22,270 nucleotides of DNA, from assembly GCA_003427395.1 (NCBI GenBank), contig BFEA01000047.1:330860-353129 (forward strand), written 5' to 3'. The stretch comes from Chara braunii. Lineage: Eukaryota > Streptophyta > Charophyceae > Charales > Characeae. The notes under the pieces are model-generated. The model was given only the letters and a program-made list of their open reading frames with translations, did not search any database and was not told the DNA's origin. The position numbers and the translations under genes are program-made. Below are positions 1 to 8,992 of this stretch, one piece after another (positions within the stretch are counted from its first letter, which is position 1; each line of letters starts with the position of its first letter).

Positions 1-427
1 TCCTAGCTATGGCGCCCAGCGCTGGAGACTACAGCTACCTACTGCCCCCAGCGCTGAAGACTAAAGGCTAACGCTACTACTACTCCCTGCAGCGCTCCCT
101 CCAGAGTGCTGCGGCCGAATCCTGAAGGCTACTGCCTCCTGCCTACCCGTGAAGTGCATGGGAAGTCCGTATGTACTACCTTGGCCTGCCTCCTGACTGC
201 CTGAAGGGCGAGCCAGGCCGAGGAGGCTGCTCTTGCCAATGCCGAAGTGTGCCAGGGGCTGGCTGCAGCAGCTGGTGAGGCTGGCGTGGGGAACAGGCTA
301 AGAATAGCCTGTTCCCGAAACCCTGGTTCGGTGCCTGAGTTTCAGGGCCGGTCGTTCTGATGAACAACCGAAAATGGCCCTTCGTTTCAGGCTAAAAAGA
401 CTGTTGCCATTTTTAGTCTGAAACGAC
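1..427. other. Non-coding degenerate repeat stretch
   Basis: I see no gene here. The first 130 bases repeat short blocks built on CAGCGCT and GCTACTACT at loose spacing of roughly 30-40 bases (for example CCCAGCGCTG near 16 and again near 49). The remainder is moderately GC-rich and ends in a run of GGCCCT/AGGGCC-like words that leads into the 46-base repeats that follow. Open frames exist on both strands but they are short and of repetitive composition. This is probably a worn transposable-element remnant, but no family can be named. Confidence 0.5.
289..316. repeat. Perfect 12-bp stem hairpin
   Basis: GGGAACAGGCTA at 289-300 is exactly complementary to TAGCCTGTTCCC at 305-316, leaving an AGAA four-base loop. 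There is no T-run after it and no gene beside it, so a bacterial-type terminator reading is not warranted. It may be a stem within a decayed element. Confidence 0.75.
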
Positions 428-551
428 ACAGGGACTGTAGGCCCCTGTTTTCAGGCTTTCGGGCTGAACAGTCACGGGGCCTGTAGGCCCTGGTTTTCAG
501 GCTTTCAGCCGGATGGACGCAGGGCCTGGAAAATGGCCCTCGTGTGCAGGC
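428..551. repeat. 46-bp imperfect tandem repeat (2 copies plus a partial)
   Basis: Copy 1 (428-473) and copy 2 (474-519) share CTGTAGGCCC followed by TTTTCAGGCTTTC and differ at several bases. A third, poorer partial copy begins near 517 (AGGGCCTGGAAAATGGCCCT). A similar AAAATGGCCCTTCGT word occurs upstream at about 372. No coding signal is seen. Confidence 0.6.
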
Positions 552-671
552 GCAGCATGTAACACCGACTGTGTGTGTGTGTGGTATACTTCCGTTTCTT
601 CGGACTTTCACCGTTATTTATCAAGGGAGGAGGGTGAAGAGGACGCAGAAATATTACACCCGTGTGAGACA

Positions 672-946
672 CTCCTCCTCCCCATTGCTCTTCCCCCTTC
701 TCTTTCTCATTCACTGCCTTTCTAACGTTCGCAATCTCCACCTGCTTACATTCTGGCAAACATGGGCACAAAAAACTGAAAAAGAATCATTTTCTCTTCG
801 TCATCCTCCCCCCTCTCCCCATTGTTCTTCCCCCTTCTCTTTCTCATTCACTGCCTTTCTAACCTCTGTTCACAATCTCCACCTGCTTTCATTCTGGCAA
901 ACTTGGGCACGAAATACTGAAAGAATAATCTTCTCTTCGTCCTCCT
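672..946. repeat. C/T-rich tandem duplication, period about 137 bp
   Basis: The block with CATTG(C/T)TCTTCCCCCTTCT, then CTTTCTCATTCACTGCC, then CTGGCAAAC(A/T)TGGGCAC begins near 672 and recurs about 137 bases later (CATTG at 683 and at 820). Both copies end in a TTCTCTTCGTC word (near 792 and 931). The strand asymmetry, with almost all pyrimidine on +, produces long Ser/Pro-rich open frames that are composition artefacts. Similar C/T-rich DNA lies on the far side of element A, so A appears to have landed in this kind of DNA. Confidence 0.7.
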
Positions 947-1294
947 CCCCCCCCCCTCCCCCTTCCCCCTCCCTCTTATACGACTTCATCCATATGAAGT
1001 ACTCGCCCTCCCCCCTTCTCGTTTGTCTACCAGTATGCACTTCATTGCCTTTTAACATGCTGTTTTTTAAGACCTGGCTTCCACAATGAAAGGTACCCGT
1101 CCCCTCTTTTTCCAATGTGAGCTTCCACGGTTCAATTATGGTGAGGAAAAAAGACAAATACAGTGAGATTTGCTACTTCTCCCCACTAGTGCTCCGACTC
1201 ACTCACTGCTTATCGTCTTCGAAACTTGCTTATTTCCACAGTGCCTTACATTCTCCCTGTTGCCCAGAAAGATAAAGGCCCCATCGACAGGGGA
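947..1294. other. C/T-rich spacer before element A
   Basis: This continues the pyrimidine-rich DNA, including a run of C and CCCCCTTCCCCC words near 947-975. No gene is visible. The last bases before the LTR are GGGGA (1290-1294); GGGG also follows the far end of element A at 9936, which would fit a 4-5 bp target-site duplication. Confidence 0.5.
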
Positions 1295-2288
1295 TGCGAG
1301 GATCTGGGTCCTCGGCAGGCCTAAGGGCCCCCTGTGGCATACGTGCCCGCCCTAAGTGAAGGCGCGCCTAACAAATCACGAGAGGCCCTCGACTGTCAAT
1401 TTCGTATTTGGGGGTCCAGACAGTTGCGACGTGTCAGTTGGTTAAGGGAAATACAGGCCGAGCAACAAAGACATTCCACGGCCTTGTGGACCTTTCCAAG
1501 AATGCAGGCCCTGGGCGAGAATTGCAGCCTCATACACTCACAGTTGTGAAGCCCAACCGAAAGAGGCCCAGTAACTGCAACACAAGCGCAGCATCCTGGG
1601 GCCTACCGGAAGCTTCTGGGCCCAGGCCAGTCCAGCCAGGCTGCGAAGGCAGGAGGCTCTTTCCATATAGGAAAGAGCTCGCCACCAGCAGCCTCATTCA
1701 GGCACTCGCATGCTAGCAGCAGTGCTGCTGGAGCGGATGCTCGTGGGCTGCTGCTGGCGCTGAGAGTAGAGGTGCTAGCGCGTGCGATCATGCAGGGAGC
1801 AGGGCGCTGCTGAGGGAAGTGCCACAGCCCAGCCTCCATAGCTGGTTGGGCTTGGACTACAGTGAGGCACAGGGGTGGTCTTCGGGTGTACAGAGTGAAG
1901 ACGTGGAAGTAAGACGGGGGAGAGAGAGAAGGATGATGATGATGATGATGTGGGGCACATACCTGGTATTGGCGATGGTCTGCATGGGTGACATCTTCAA
2001 GTACTGTGGAGGCTTCTGACGTCAACAGTTGCATTGCCAATAAGTAGGCAGAGAGTAGCTGTGTAGGAAGTAGGCTGGGCGCCGAGCGCCAAGTAGGGAG
2101 ATAGGGCCTAGACACTCATGTTGGTGGTAGCGAGAGCAAGCTCTCATTGACATTGGTTTTCAGTGTTACAATTCTTCATCGGTGTTATATTGGTGCATTT
2201 CCGCTTTGTGGACACTGTTAATATGTGGCCTTCAATGTGGTTATGCATGCTGGACATTGTCATCTCGCTATTGCTCATTTTCCTTGGA
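1295..2288 (+). repeat. Element A 5' LTR
   Basis: Direct-repeat partner of 8993-9935. It starts TGCGAGGATCTGGG and ends at the GA of CCTTGGA, where the other copy has CA, so the canonical TG...CA end has mutated. It contains a GAT trinucleotide run (six units, near 1932-1950) that has seven units in the 3' copy. It carries about 20 bases near 1503-1523 and about 24 bases near 1803-1826 that the 3' copy lacks. The LTR would carry the promoter and polyadenylation site, but I see no unmistakable TATA box. Confidence 0.93.
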
Positions 2289-2291
2289 ATT

Positions 2292-2303
2292 TGGTATCAG
2301 AGC
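2292..2303 (+). promoter_or_regulatory. Primer-binding site for initiator-Met tRNA
   Basis: TGGTATCAGAGC is exactly complementary to the 3' end of plant initiator methionine tRNA (GCTCTGATACCA), the primer used by many plant Ty3/Gypsy elements. It begins three bases after the LTR end. The next bases, TGGTTCGATC, also resemble the complement of the tRNA T-arm with a small gap. This site fixes the + orientation of the element and its 5' LTR border. Confidence 0.95.
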
Positions 2304-3551
2304 TGGTTCGATCTGCGGTTCATTGGTATTCGCAGTAGTTGTTCGGTGCTTCGCAAGAGGTCTGGGGCAGTGATAAGGCTTTGGCGTTGAATGTAAGGCG
2401 GCCCAGGGTCGAGTGGGCGCGCCAGGAACCTATGTAGCGACATTAGAGGTGTACGCTGGATGATGAGAGCTCGCTGATGTGGCATTTAGGCCGAGGTGGA
2501 ACTGCATTCTGCTGTTGGTTGTGCCAAGGCAAACACCGGTCATCATAAATGCATATCAGGTTGCCGGTGAGAAATCTGTGGTTGGGGGCAGCATTATGAG
2601 ATACATTGCTCTCTTCCTTGTCTACCCTCTCCATTACTTCTTACCGTGAGGAAGTGAGTTCTGTCTTGAGAGTCCTCTCAATGTGAGGTGTCGCGAGCGC
2701 TCGACCTTGAGAGTGGACATTCTTCCTGGGCAGCAAGCTGGTGGGAGACGGGCGATGCCTCTGAAGGGCCCTGGACAAAGCACTCGGGTCATGGTCACCA
2801 TGCCAACCCACTGGGACTAGTACACGCATGCTTTGCCGCAAGTCCTTGGATCTGCTGCTGCGCAATAGAGGTCATGCAGGGCATGCCAGCCCTTTGAACA
2901 GACGCTTTCCAGACTGTCTTTAAATACTTCTGGCAGGGACTCGGTGTTGACTCTGGTGGTGATCCTCGTCCTGATTGCGACGTTAACTAATTCCTGAGGA
3001 CCGTGGGGGCTGTCCTAAAACTGCCTCTTGATCAGCCAGATCAAACCGGGTGTAAGGCTCGTTGCATGTGAGGATAAACAAGGTGCAGGGGCTGGCAGGT
3101 TCGGTATGGGGCGTATTGCACACCAGACACGCTGCTCAACCAGTTGCCTAGGAACGTCGACACAAAGTGCCTACTCAAGAGGGATACAGGGAAAGGGTTG
3201 GATTCCGGCAACTGTTCGCTGTGACATTAATTAGATAAACTGCCATTCAGCATACATCTCTGCAGGGAACATTATTTTTATTTTTAATTATTTAGTTGTT
3301 ACGGACTTGACTAACAACTAACAGACAGCTGCAGATAGAGTAGAATATTTCTTGCTGCATTGCAATCTGTATTAGAATAATCTAGAAATAGATTTAACGT
3401 TCCCTGTACGATCTGACATTAATTGACACTAAACTACCTAACTGTTTCTGTCCTGGCCGACCGGAATTAGTTGTATATCATACTCGGTTCTATGTCATGC
3501 TGAGGTCGGATTCAGTGTGGATTCTAGTTTAGATCACACACACTGTAGCTC
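2304..3551 (+). other. Element A untranslated leader
   Basis: About 1.25 kb between PBS and gag without a convincing gene. Several short open frames exist on both strands but none shows domain-like sequence. The stretch 3260-3500 is AT-rich. In related elements this leader holds packaging and dimerisation signals, but I cannot point to one here. Confidence 0.6.
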
Positions 3552-5375
3552 ATGAGTGATGCAATCACTAGTGAGGAAGCGTTGTTATTGGACGACCTTA
3601 GCATCACGCGTCGAGCTGCTCTTCGTCGACCCTTGACTTTCCAAGAGTTAGGTCCAGGAGACGAGAGGAGACTGCGGAGAGAGGCCAGAGAGAGGGGAGA
3701 GCAAGGAGAGCGAGGGACACCGCGGCCAGCGCCAGGTGTGGAACTATAGCTTAGCACAGGTGCAACCATAGCCGCCTCCTCCATGTCACAGGCCACTTCG
3801 TCAGAAGTCAGTCAGAGTGGTTCTCAGGCTTCCGTTAGCCGGACAGTTGGCTTGCAAGCCAGCCAACAGGCTCAACTCTCGCCGGAGGATTATGAAATCC
3901 TCCAAGCAGAAGAACTTCAGGATGAGCTGCAGCCGCAGTTGGATGAGGCAGCAGAGAGAAGAAGAAGAGCTATAATGAGGAAAGCTAGACTAGGAAGTAG
4001 AATGCAGGACCTAGGAAAACTAGAAGCACTAAACGAGTCGACATTAGATCCTGCTATACAAGCGCTGCGTTGCTCGCTCCTCTGTGTGGCTGAAACGCAG
4101 GTTGTTCCGCAAGCGGTGTTGGCTGAACTAGTGGCAGGCGAGAAACAGATTCTGGCTGCACTGCAGGCTCCTCATCCATTGATGACGTAGCCTCAGTTTG
4201 CTGTAGCTCCCCCTTCGATTGCGGGTCCCTCAGTGACGTCGTCGCCGACGGTAGGGCCCTTTTTCTCTCCTATGTTTAGCATGCCCCCTCCAGGTGGTTA
4301 TGTGGCTACTAGTGGTCCGGTTCTTAGAGCTTCAACCGTACCATCCACGACGGTGGTTACTACAGTTCCATTGTCAGTGCAAGCTCAGGTTAGTGCGCAG
4401 CAACCTGTCTCAGTGGCTATGCAGCCACTGCAGCAATCTCCTGGGCCAATGCAGCCCATGCAGTGGATGCCTAAGATCCCATTGCTGAGTCGTAGACCTT
4501 TCTCTGGCAACAGGAAGAAGGACGAGGACCTGGATACCTGGGTGAGGACTGTGCCTACTTATGCAAGGCACAAGCTCACAAAGCGAGAGCAGGAGGTTAT
4601 AGTTGCTGCCTCCTTTTTAGAGGGGTCGGCAGCACGTTGGTTAAACAGGGTAGTGCAGCAGCAGGGTTATGGTCAAAACTCCGACGATCCAGCTCAGGCC
4701 CAGACATTGGAAGCGTTTGTGCGGAGTGTGTACAATAGGTGGCATGATCCCCAAGGGGCTCAGAAGGCCACCGACGCGATTAACAATTGTTGTGCCAAAA
4801 GGTACAAGAATGTACGCAAAGTCACAGACACCGTAGAACGTCTGATCGTAGTACCTGGTGTGCGTTTTGACCCACAAGTACTCCTCACAGACTACTTGAG
4901 ATCTCTACCCTTAGAAGTCAGAACTAAGCTGGTGTCCAATGCACGGTACGAGGAAGAAGCTACCCCAAGATTGGTAGAAGAAGGGTCAGTTAATGTTTGT
5001 CGACCATGATGGTCAGACGACGAAAATTGACAAGTTCCCATATCTAGGGGATGAGACAGCGAAACTTCAGATGGGGGAGTTGTGGCACCTATCAAAGAAA
5101 AGGCTAGGGGGACCGGGAAGACGAAGGTAGTCCTGTCTACAAGTCAAGGAGACCAAGGAACACCCGCATGGGTAAAACTTGGTTTAGATTAGGTGGTGTG
5201 GAGGGACCGAGTTGCCAAGGGCACATGCATGAACTGTGGCCACTATGGCCACACATCGAGGACTTGCCCAAAAAAGGTCACGCCGAGGGTAGCCGCTCCA
5301 ACAGTAGTGGGCTTATCCTCGAATCCTGGCAATGCTTCTGCGAGCACTTTGCAGGGAAACACCTCGGGCCAGTAG
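3552..5375 (+). pseudogene. gag: Element A gag (capsid and nucleocapsid), broken
   Basis: Gag forms the retrotransposon particle and binds its RNA. One frame runs from ATG 3552 through in-frame stops at 3747-3749 and 4188-4190 to a stop at 5007-5009. The N-terminal part is charged and probably helical (QAEELQDELQPQLDEAAERR), followed by a Pro/Gln/Val-rich linker (about 4200-4490). A capsid-like part follows (about 4490-4940) with the retrotransposon-gag pattern FLEGSAARWLNR and FVRSVYNRWHDP. Near 4990 the frame shifts, and related sequence goes on in another frame to about 5130. At 5226-5267 the original frame resumes with a CCHC zinc knuckle, CMNCGHYGHTSRTC, exactly C-x2-C-x4-H-x4-C. ATG 3552 is the first in-frame ATG after the leader; 3783 is an alternative. 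At least three stops and one frameshift make it a pseudogene. Confidence 0.85.
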
Positions 5376-5540
5376 GAGTGTTAGCCGCTCTTACTAGTGC
5401 TGAAGTGGTAACGTTGCCTTCCCCACTTCAGGCGTTGGCCAAGGCTAGTGACCCGAACATCGCCCCTCAGACACATTCAGACCCACCGGAGTTTTGTTCG
5501 AAAGATGGGTCTGAGTCCCTAGAAGAGAGGTTGATGTAGG

Positions 5541-6050
5541 TGGCCGCAAAGTGGGTGCCTTCGCAGACATAGGCTCTACACGAAATTTCATCAGTCGTGC
5601 TTGTGTGGATAGACTGCGCTTAGGGGACGAAGTGCATCGGCTTAGCAGACCAGTAGCTTCTACGCTAGCCAACAAGCACCAGATGTTAGTTAAAGACTAT
5701 GTTAAGGACGTAGTCTGTACCTTCTCTTATGGAGACGGGGGAGTGAGACATAAAATCTCATTCCCTCGTCAACGACGAACTGCCCTTCGATATGTTATTA
5801 GGGATGTACTACCTCGAGGTTGCTTAGCCTCAATTTGATTGGGATAGAAAGGTGTTGATCCACAAGCTGCCCAACGGTAGAACCGTTAGATTGCAAAAGT
5901 TTAGATTGCAAAAGTTTAGAGCTAGCAGTCTAGTGGAAAACTACGGGTGCATGTGTGCATCCTCTTTCTATAACTACTATAAGCAGAATCGCAAGGAGGG
6001 CATGTATCTAGTCTGTCTCTGAGAAACAGGAGGCCGTTAAAACACCCAAA
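5541..6050 (+). pseudogene. pol: Element A aspartic protease and linker to RT, broken
   Basis: Retropepsin that would mature Gag-Pol. The active-site motif reads AFADIGSTRNFIS (Asp codon at 5566-5568), where family members normally have D-S-G-A/S-T; the Ile in place of the small residue is unusual. Frame 5551-5838 is open for 95 codons. Near 5785 the expected sequence moves to another frame, which carries FDMLLGMYYL, the retropepsin ILG-type strand, then a stop (TAG 5827-5829) and FDWDRKVLIHKLPNGR. A perfect 15-bp in-frame tandem duplication (5889-5903 and 5904-5918) repeats five residues (RLQKF). Both a frameshift and stops are present, so it is not functional. Confidence 0.8.
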
Positions 6051-6104
6051 GAGATAGAATCACTAGTTGCACAATATTTCGACCTTTTTTAGGAGCCCAC
6101 AGGC

Positions 6105-6984
6105 GTGGTGGAAAGGGAGGTGATCCATGCGATAGAGGTTGTCGCAGGTAGTAAGGTGCCTAGAAGACGAATCTATCGGATGTCTGCGGAATTGGATGAG
6201 CTCCGCCGCCAGCTCAAGGAGCTCACAAAAAAGGGATGGATTCGACCTAGTACCTCACCTTACGGCGTGCCAGTCTTATTTGTCCCTAAGAAGGGGGGTA
6301 CCTTAAGGATGTGCATTGACTATAGGGGCCTCAATGCCATCATAGTAAAGAACGCAAAGCCCCTAACCCTCATCAACCACAATTGGATAGAGTGCAGCGA
6401 TGTCGGTACTTTACTAAGATAGATCCAAAGTCCGGATACCATCAAATTGCTATTAGATCTGAGGACCAATACAAAAACGCTTTTCAGACCAGTACAAAAA
6501 CGTTTTTCAGACCAGGTACGATCTGTACGAGTTTGTGGTAATGCCCTTTGGCCTATGCAATGCCCCTGGGACATTCCAGCATGCGATGAATAGGATTTTT
6601 CACGAGTACTTAGACAAGTTCATCGTCGTGTACCTCGACGATATTCTTACCTTTAGTAGGACTGTAGAGGAGCACGCTGAGCACTTGAAAATAGTGCTAG
6701 GTCTCCGAAGACAGCACCAGTACAAAATCAACTTGGAGAAATGTGAGTTCCGTCGCACCAAGATCTTGTACTTGGGTCATAAAATCTCTGCGGAAGGGTT
6801 GAGGCCGAACGATGCCAAAGTGGTCAGCATACGGGACTTGCCCAGACCTCGACTGAAACTGAGGTCGGATCGTTTTTGAGGATGACGGACTACTATCGTC
6901 CGTTTCTTAAGAACTATAGTACTATAGCTTCCCCGTTAACAAATCTAACTCGACTCGACACCCCTTGGGAGTGGACTGAAGAAA
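6105..6984 (+). pseudogene. pol: Element A reverse transcriptase, frameshifted
   Basis: RNA/DNA-dependent DNA polymerase of the Ty3/Gypsy type. The first frame (6105-6374) holds the fingers region: [19 protein letters not shown], then [16 protein letters not shown]. The sequence continues in a second frame with [16 protein letters not shown], containing the first catalytic Asp (6422-6424). A 23-bp tandem duplication (6470-6515) throws it into a third frame that contains VMPFGLCNAPGTFQ and the catalytic YLDD (6631-6642), then EKCEFRRTKILYLGH. Near 6850 it shifts again into the connection segment (FLRMTDYYRPFLKNYS). All key catalytic residues are still readable, but never in one frame. The neighbours, protease before and RNase H after, are as expected. 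Confidence 0.9.
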
Positions 6985-7405
6985 TTGAAGTATGCGCTGC
7001 CACACTACAAAGTCCTCAAACTTTCGGATCCTGAACAGCCCTTTGTTGTGACCACAAACGCCGGCCAATATGGCATAGGCGCGGTCCTTGCGCAAAAGGA
7101 GGGGAAGAAGTTGAGACCGATCGAGTATATGAGTAAGAAGATGCCGTCGCAAAAGCTAGCGAAGTCCACGTATGAGCATGAGCTTTATGCGCTATATAGA
7201 GCGTTGGTCCATTGGAGACATTATCTCCTAGGCAGATTCTTCTACGTGAGATCTCACCATGAGACCTTGCGCGCGCTGGATCAAGACACAACTTGTGCTC
7301 TCTGACACACTCAAGCGATAGATACAAGTGATAGACATGTATAACTACCAACTTGATCCAATCAAGGGAGAGTACTATAAAGTGGTTGATACACTCACTC
7401 GATTA
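6985..7405 (+). pseudogene. pol: Element A RNase H, catalytically damaged
   Basis: RNase H domain that would degrade the RNA strand of the hybrid. Open frame 6985-7305 reads LSDPEQPFVVTTNAGQYGIG, then EYMSKKMPSQKLAKSTYEHE and LYALYRALVHWRHYLLGRFF. In the family the first motif has Asp (T-D-A-S/G); here it is Asn (AAC at 7057-7059). The later S-D-H-E-T motif reads S-H-H-E-T (CAC at 7255-7257). The Glu in STYEHELYAL remains. After the stop at 7303-7305 the C-terminal part continues in another frame with an in-frame TAG (7319-7321) replacing the usual Trp before IQVIDMYNYQLDPIKGEY. Two lost catalytic residues plus stops make this inactive. Confidence 0.88.
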
Positions 7406-8557
7406 TCTGGCCACGCTAGTCACTGAGTTTGGCATATCTGACGAACTCACTCGATCACTGGTGGAAGCAAATCAAGAAGATCCAGTTTTGTCTGAGATCA
7501 TTCGCAAACTGGAGGCTAAGGATAAAGCCATCTCCAATGAGTTTGTGCTGGTCAATGGATTGTTGTTTCTTGATAAGGCAGGGAATAAAAGATTGTGTTC
7601 TAACTAGTGAGTCTTTGCGTAGTTTATTTCTAGGTGAGTGTCATGATGCAACTGGTCATTTTGGCTATAGGAAGACATCAGCTAACCTAGTACAAAGATT
7701 CTGGTGGCCAACTATGATGCAAGATGCTAAGAGGTACGTTGAAACCTGCCAGGTTTGCCAACGGGACAAACCTAGGACTCGAGCTCAGCTCGGGTTCATC
7801 AAGCCCTTGCCGATTCCTGAAGGTCCTGGTCAGAGTGTCTCCATGGACTTCATGGATACTCTTGTGACCAGCAGGTCCGGGAAAAGGCACATCTTCGTTA
7901 TAGTAGACCGTTTTTCCAAGTATGCCAAACTAATTGCTATCCAAAAACTGGTAAGACTGACTACGTCATCAAACTATCTATGGAAAACTGGGTACGGGAC
8001 TTTGGCTTACCCAAGTCTATTGTCAATGACAGGGATGTTCATTTCACCAGCGAACTGTGGCAAACATAGCGAAGCAAATGGGAACCAGACTACAGATGAC
8101 ATCAGGGAACCACCCTGAGTCAAATGGACAGGCGGAGCAAGTGAACCGAGAAGTACAGCACTTGCTTCGGCATTACATTAAACCAAAGCTAGGATGACTG
8201 GGACGAGAAGCTACCATTCGTCACCAGCCTGTACAACAATGTTGTGCACAGCTCTACCGGCAAGACTCCCAACCAACTGCATCCTGGTTGGAAGCCCAAA
8301 TCCGCCCTTGATTTCCTACTACTTGAAAACCAGGTAACTGCAGCACCAAGCAGCATAGAGTTTGCTGTCAGATACGAACAGATGTTGCAACAGGCCGTTG
8401 AACACATTAGAAAGTCTCAAGATGCTATGATTGCATCTGAGAACAAACACACACGGGCTTCTAATTTTCAGATAGGAGACAGAGTCTGGGTCAAGTGATC
8501 TGAACTGGGACAAGAAGTTGGAATCTCTAGAAAACTAATGACACAGTACTTCAGTCC
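7406..8557 (+). pseudogene. pol: Element A integrase (zinc finger and DDE core), frameshifted
   Basis: Integrase joins the element copy to host DNA. A linker (7415-7607) leads to the HHCC zinc-binding domain: ECHDATGHFGYRKT (His codons at 7642 and 7657), then ETCQVCQRDK (Cys at 7747 and 7756). The DDE core follows: SMDFMD (first Asp 7846-7848), IVNDRDVHFTSELW (second Asp 8028-8030) and HPESNGQAEQVNRE (Glu 8135-8137). The gap between second Asp and Glu is about 35 residues, as expected for D,D-35-E. Frame changes occur near 7605, 7945, 8066 and 8193. The frame 8193-8498 carries the core's C-terminal part (YNNVVHSSTGKTPNQLHPGW), with a stop at 8496-8498. All metal-binding and catalytic residues survive, scattered over frames. 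Confidence 0.9.
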
Positions 8558-8953
8558 GTGGGAGTCCTAGACATAGTGGGAGATCAGGTAGACGTACCCT
8601 CCTATGTGATTCGCATTCCACCACACCTACGCACACATCCTGTTTTCCATGCCTCAAAGCTGGCACCTTTCACAGAGTCTGCACGGTTCCCTTCCAGGCG
8701 GTCAATGCTACCCCCAACCATGAATGGCGAAGTGGACATCGACCAGATCGTGGAGCATCGTGTGATGCCTTTTCCTAGACCACCGGGCAGAGCCCGCCCT
8801 CCTAAGCCAAAAATGCAATACCGGGTCAGATTCAGACATCATCTGGATCCCAGCGAAGATCGGTGTTTCACTAGAGAAGAACTCGTGTGAACTGCGCCTC
8901 AAGTCATTGCAGGCTACGAAAGAGATCTCAAAGGGAAGATGCCTGCAGAATAG
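8558..8953 (+). pseudogene. pol: Element A integrase C-terminus with chromodomain-like tail
   Basis: The frame opens with VLDIVGDQVDVPSYVIRIPP and HLRTHPVFHASKLAPF, the usual integrase C-terminal block. It continues with FPSRRSMLPPTMNGEVDIDQ and a chromodomain-like segment (IVEHRV, MQYRVRF, SEDRCFTREEL). A TGA at 8888-8890 interrupts it. Reading on in the same frame gives TAPQVIAGYERDLKGK and a natural stop at 8951-8953, matching the end of the same domain in elements B and C, so 8888 looks like a premature stop. In a live element this domain tethers integrase to chromatin. The usual chromodomain Trp positions are altered: VRF in place of V-x-W, and DRC where B and C have DRW. Confidence 0.85.
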
Positions 8954-8980
8954 AAGACTTCTCAAAGACTATCGAAGTAC

Positions 8981-8992
8981 AGGAGGAGGGAA
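8981..8992 (+). promoter_or_regulatory. Polypurine tract of element A
   Basis: AGGAGGAGGGAA, all purine, lies directly before the TG that begins the 3' LTR. This is the expected primer for plus-strand DNA synthesis and confirms the LTR start. Confidence 0.9.

Noticed and set aside
672-946. CRISPR-like repeat
   Set aside because: Only two long pyrimidine-rich copies without spacers, in a eukaryotic transposon context.
544-1089. 181-codon + strand open frame
   Set aside because: Ser/Pro/Leu-rich translation of C/T-rich tandem repeats, with no domain; the opposite strand is equally open in part.
1603-2115. 170-codon - strand frame in the 5' LTR
   Set aside because: Antisense to the LTR, His-rich from the GAT run, and disrupted in the 3' LTR copy.
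8244-8498. Separate gene 84 codons long
   Set aside because: It is a frame segment of the element A integrase, between the DDE core and the C-terminal block.
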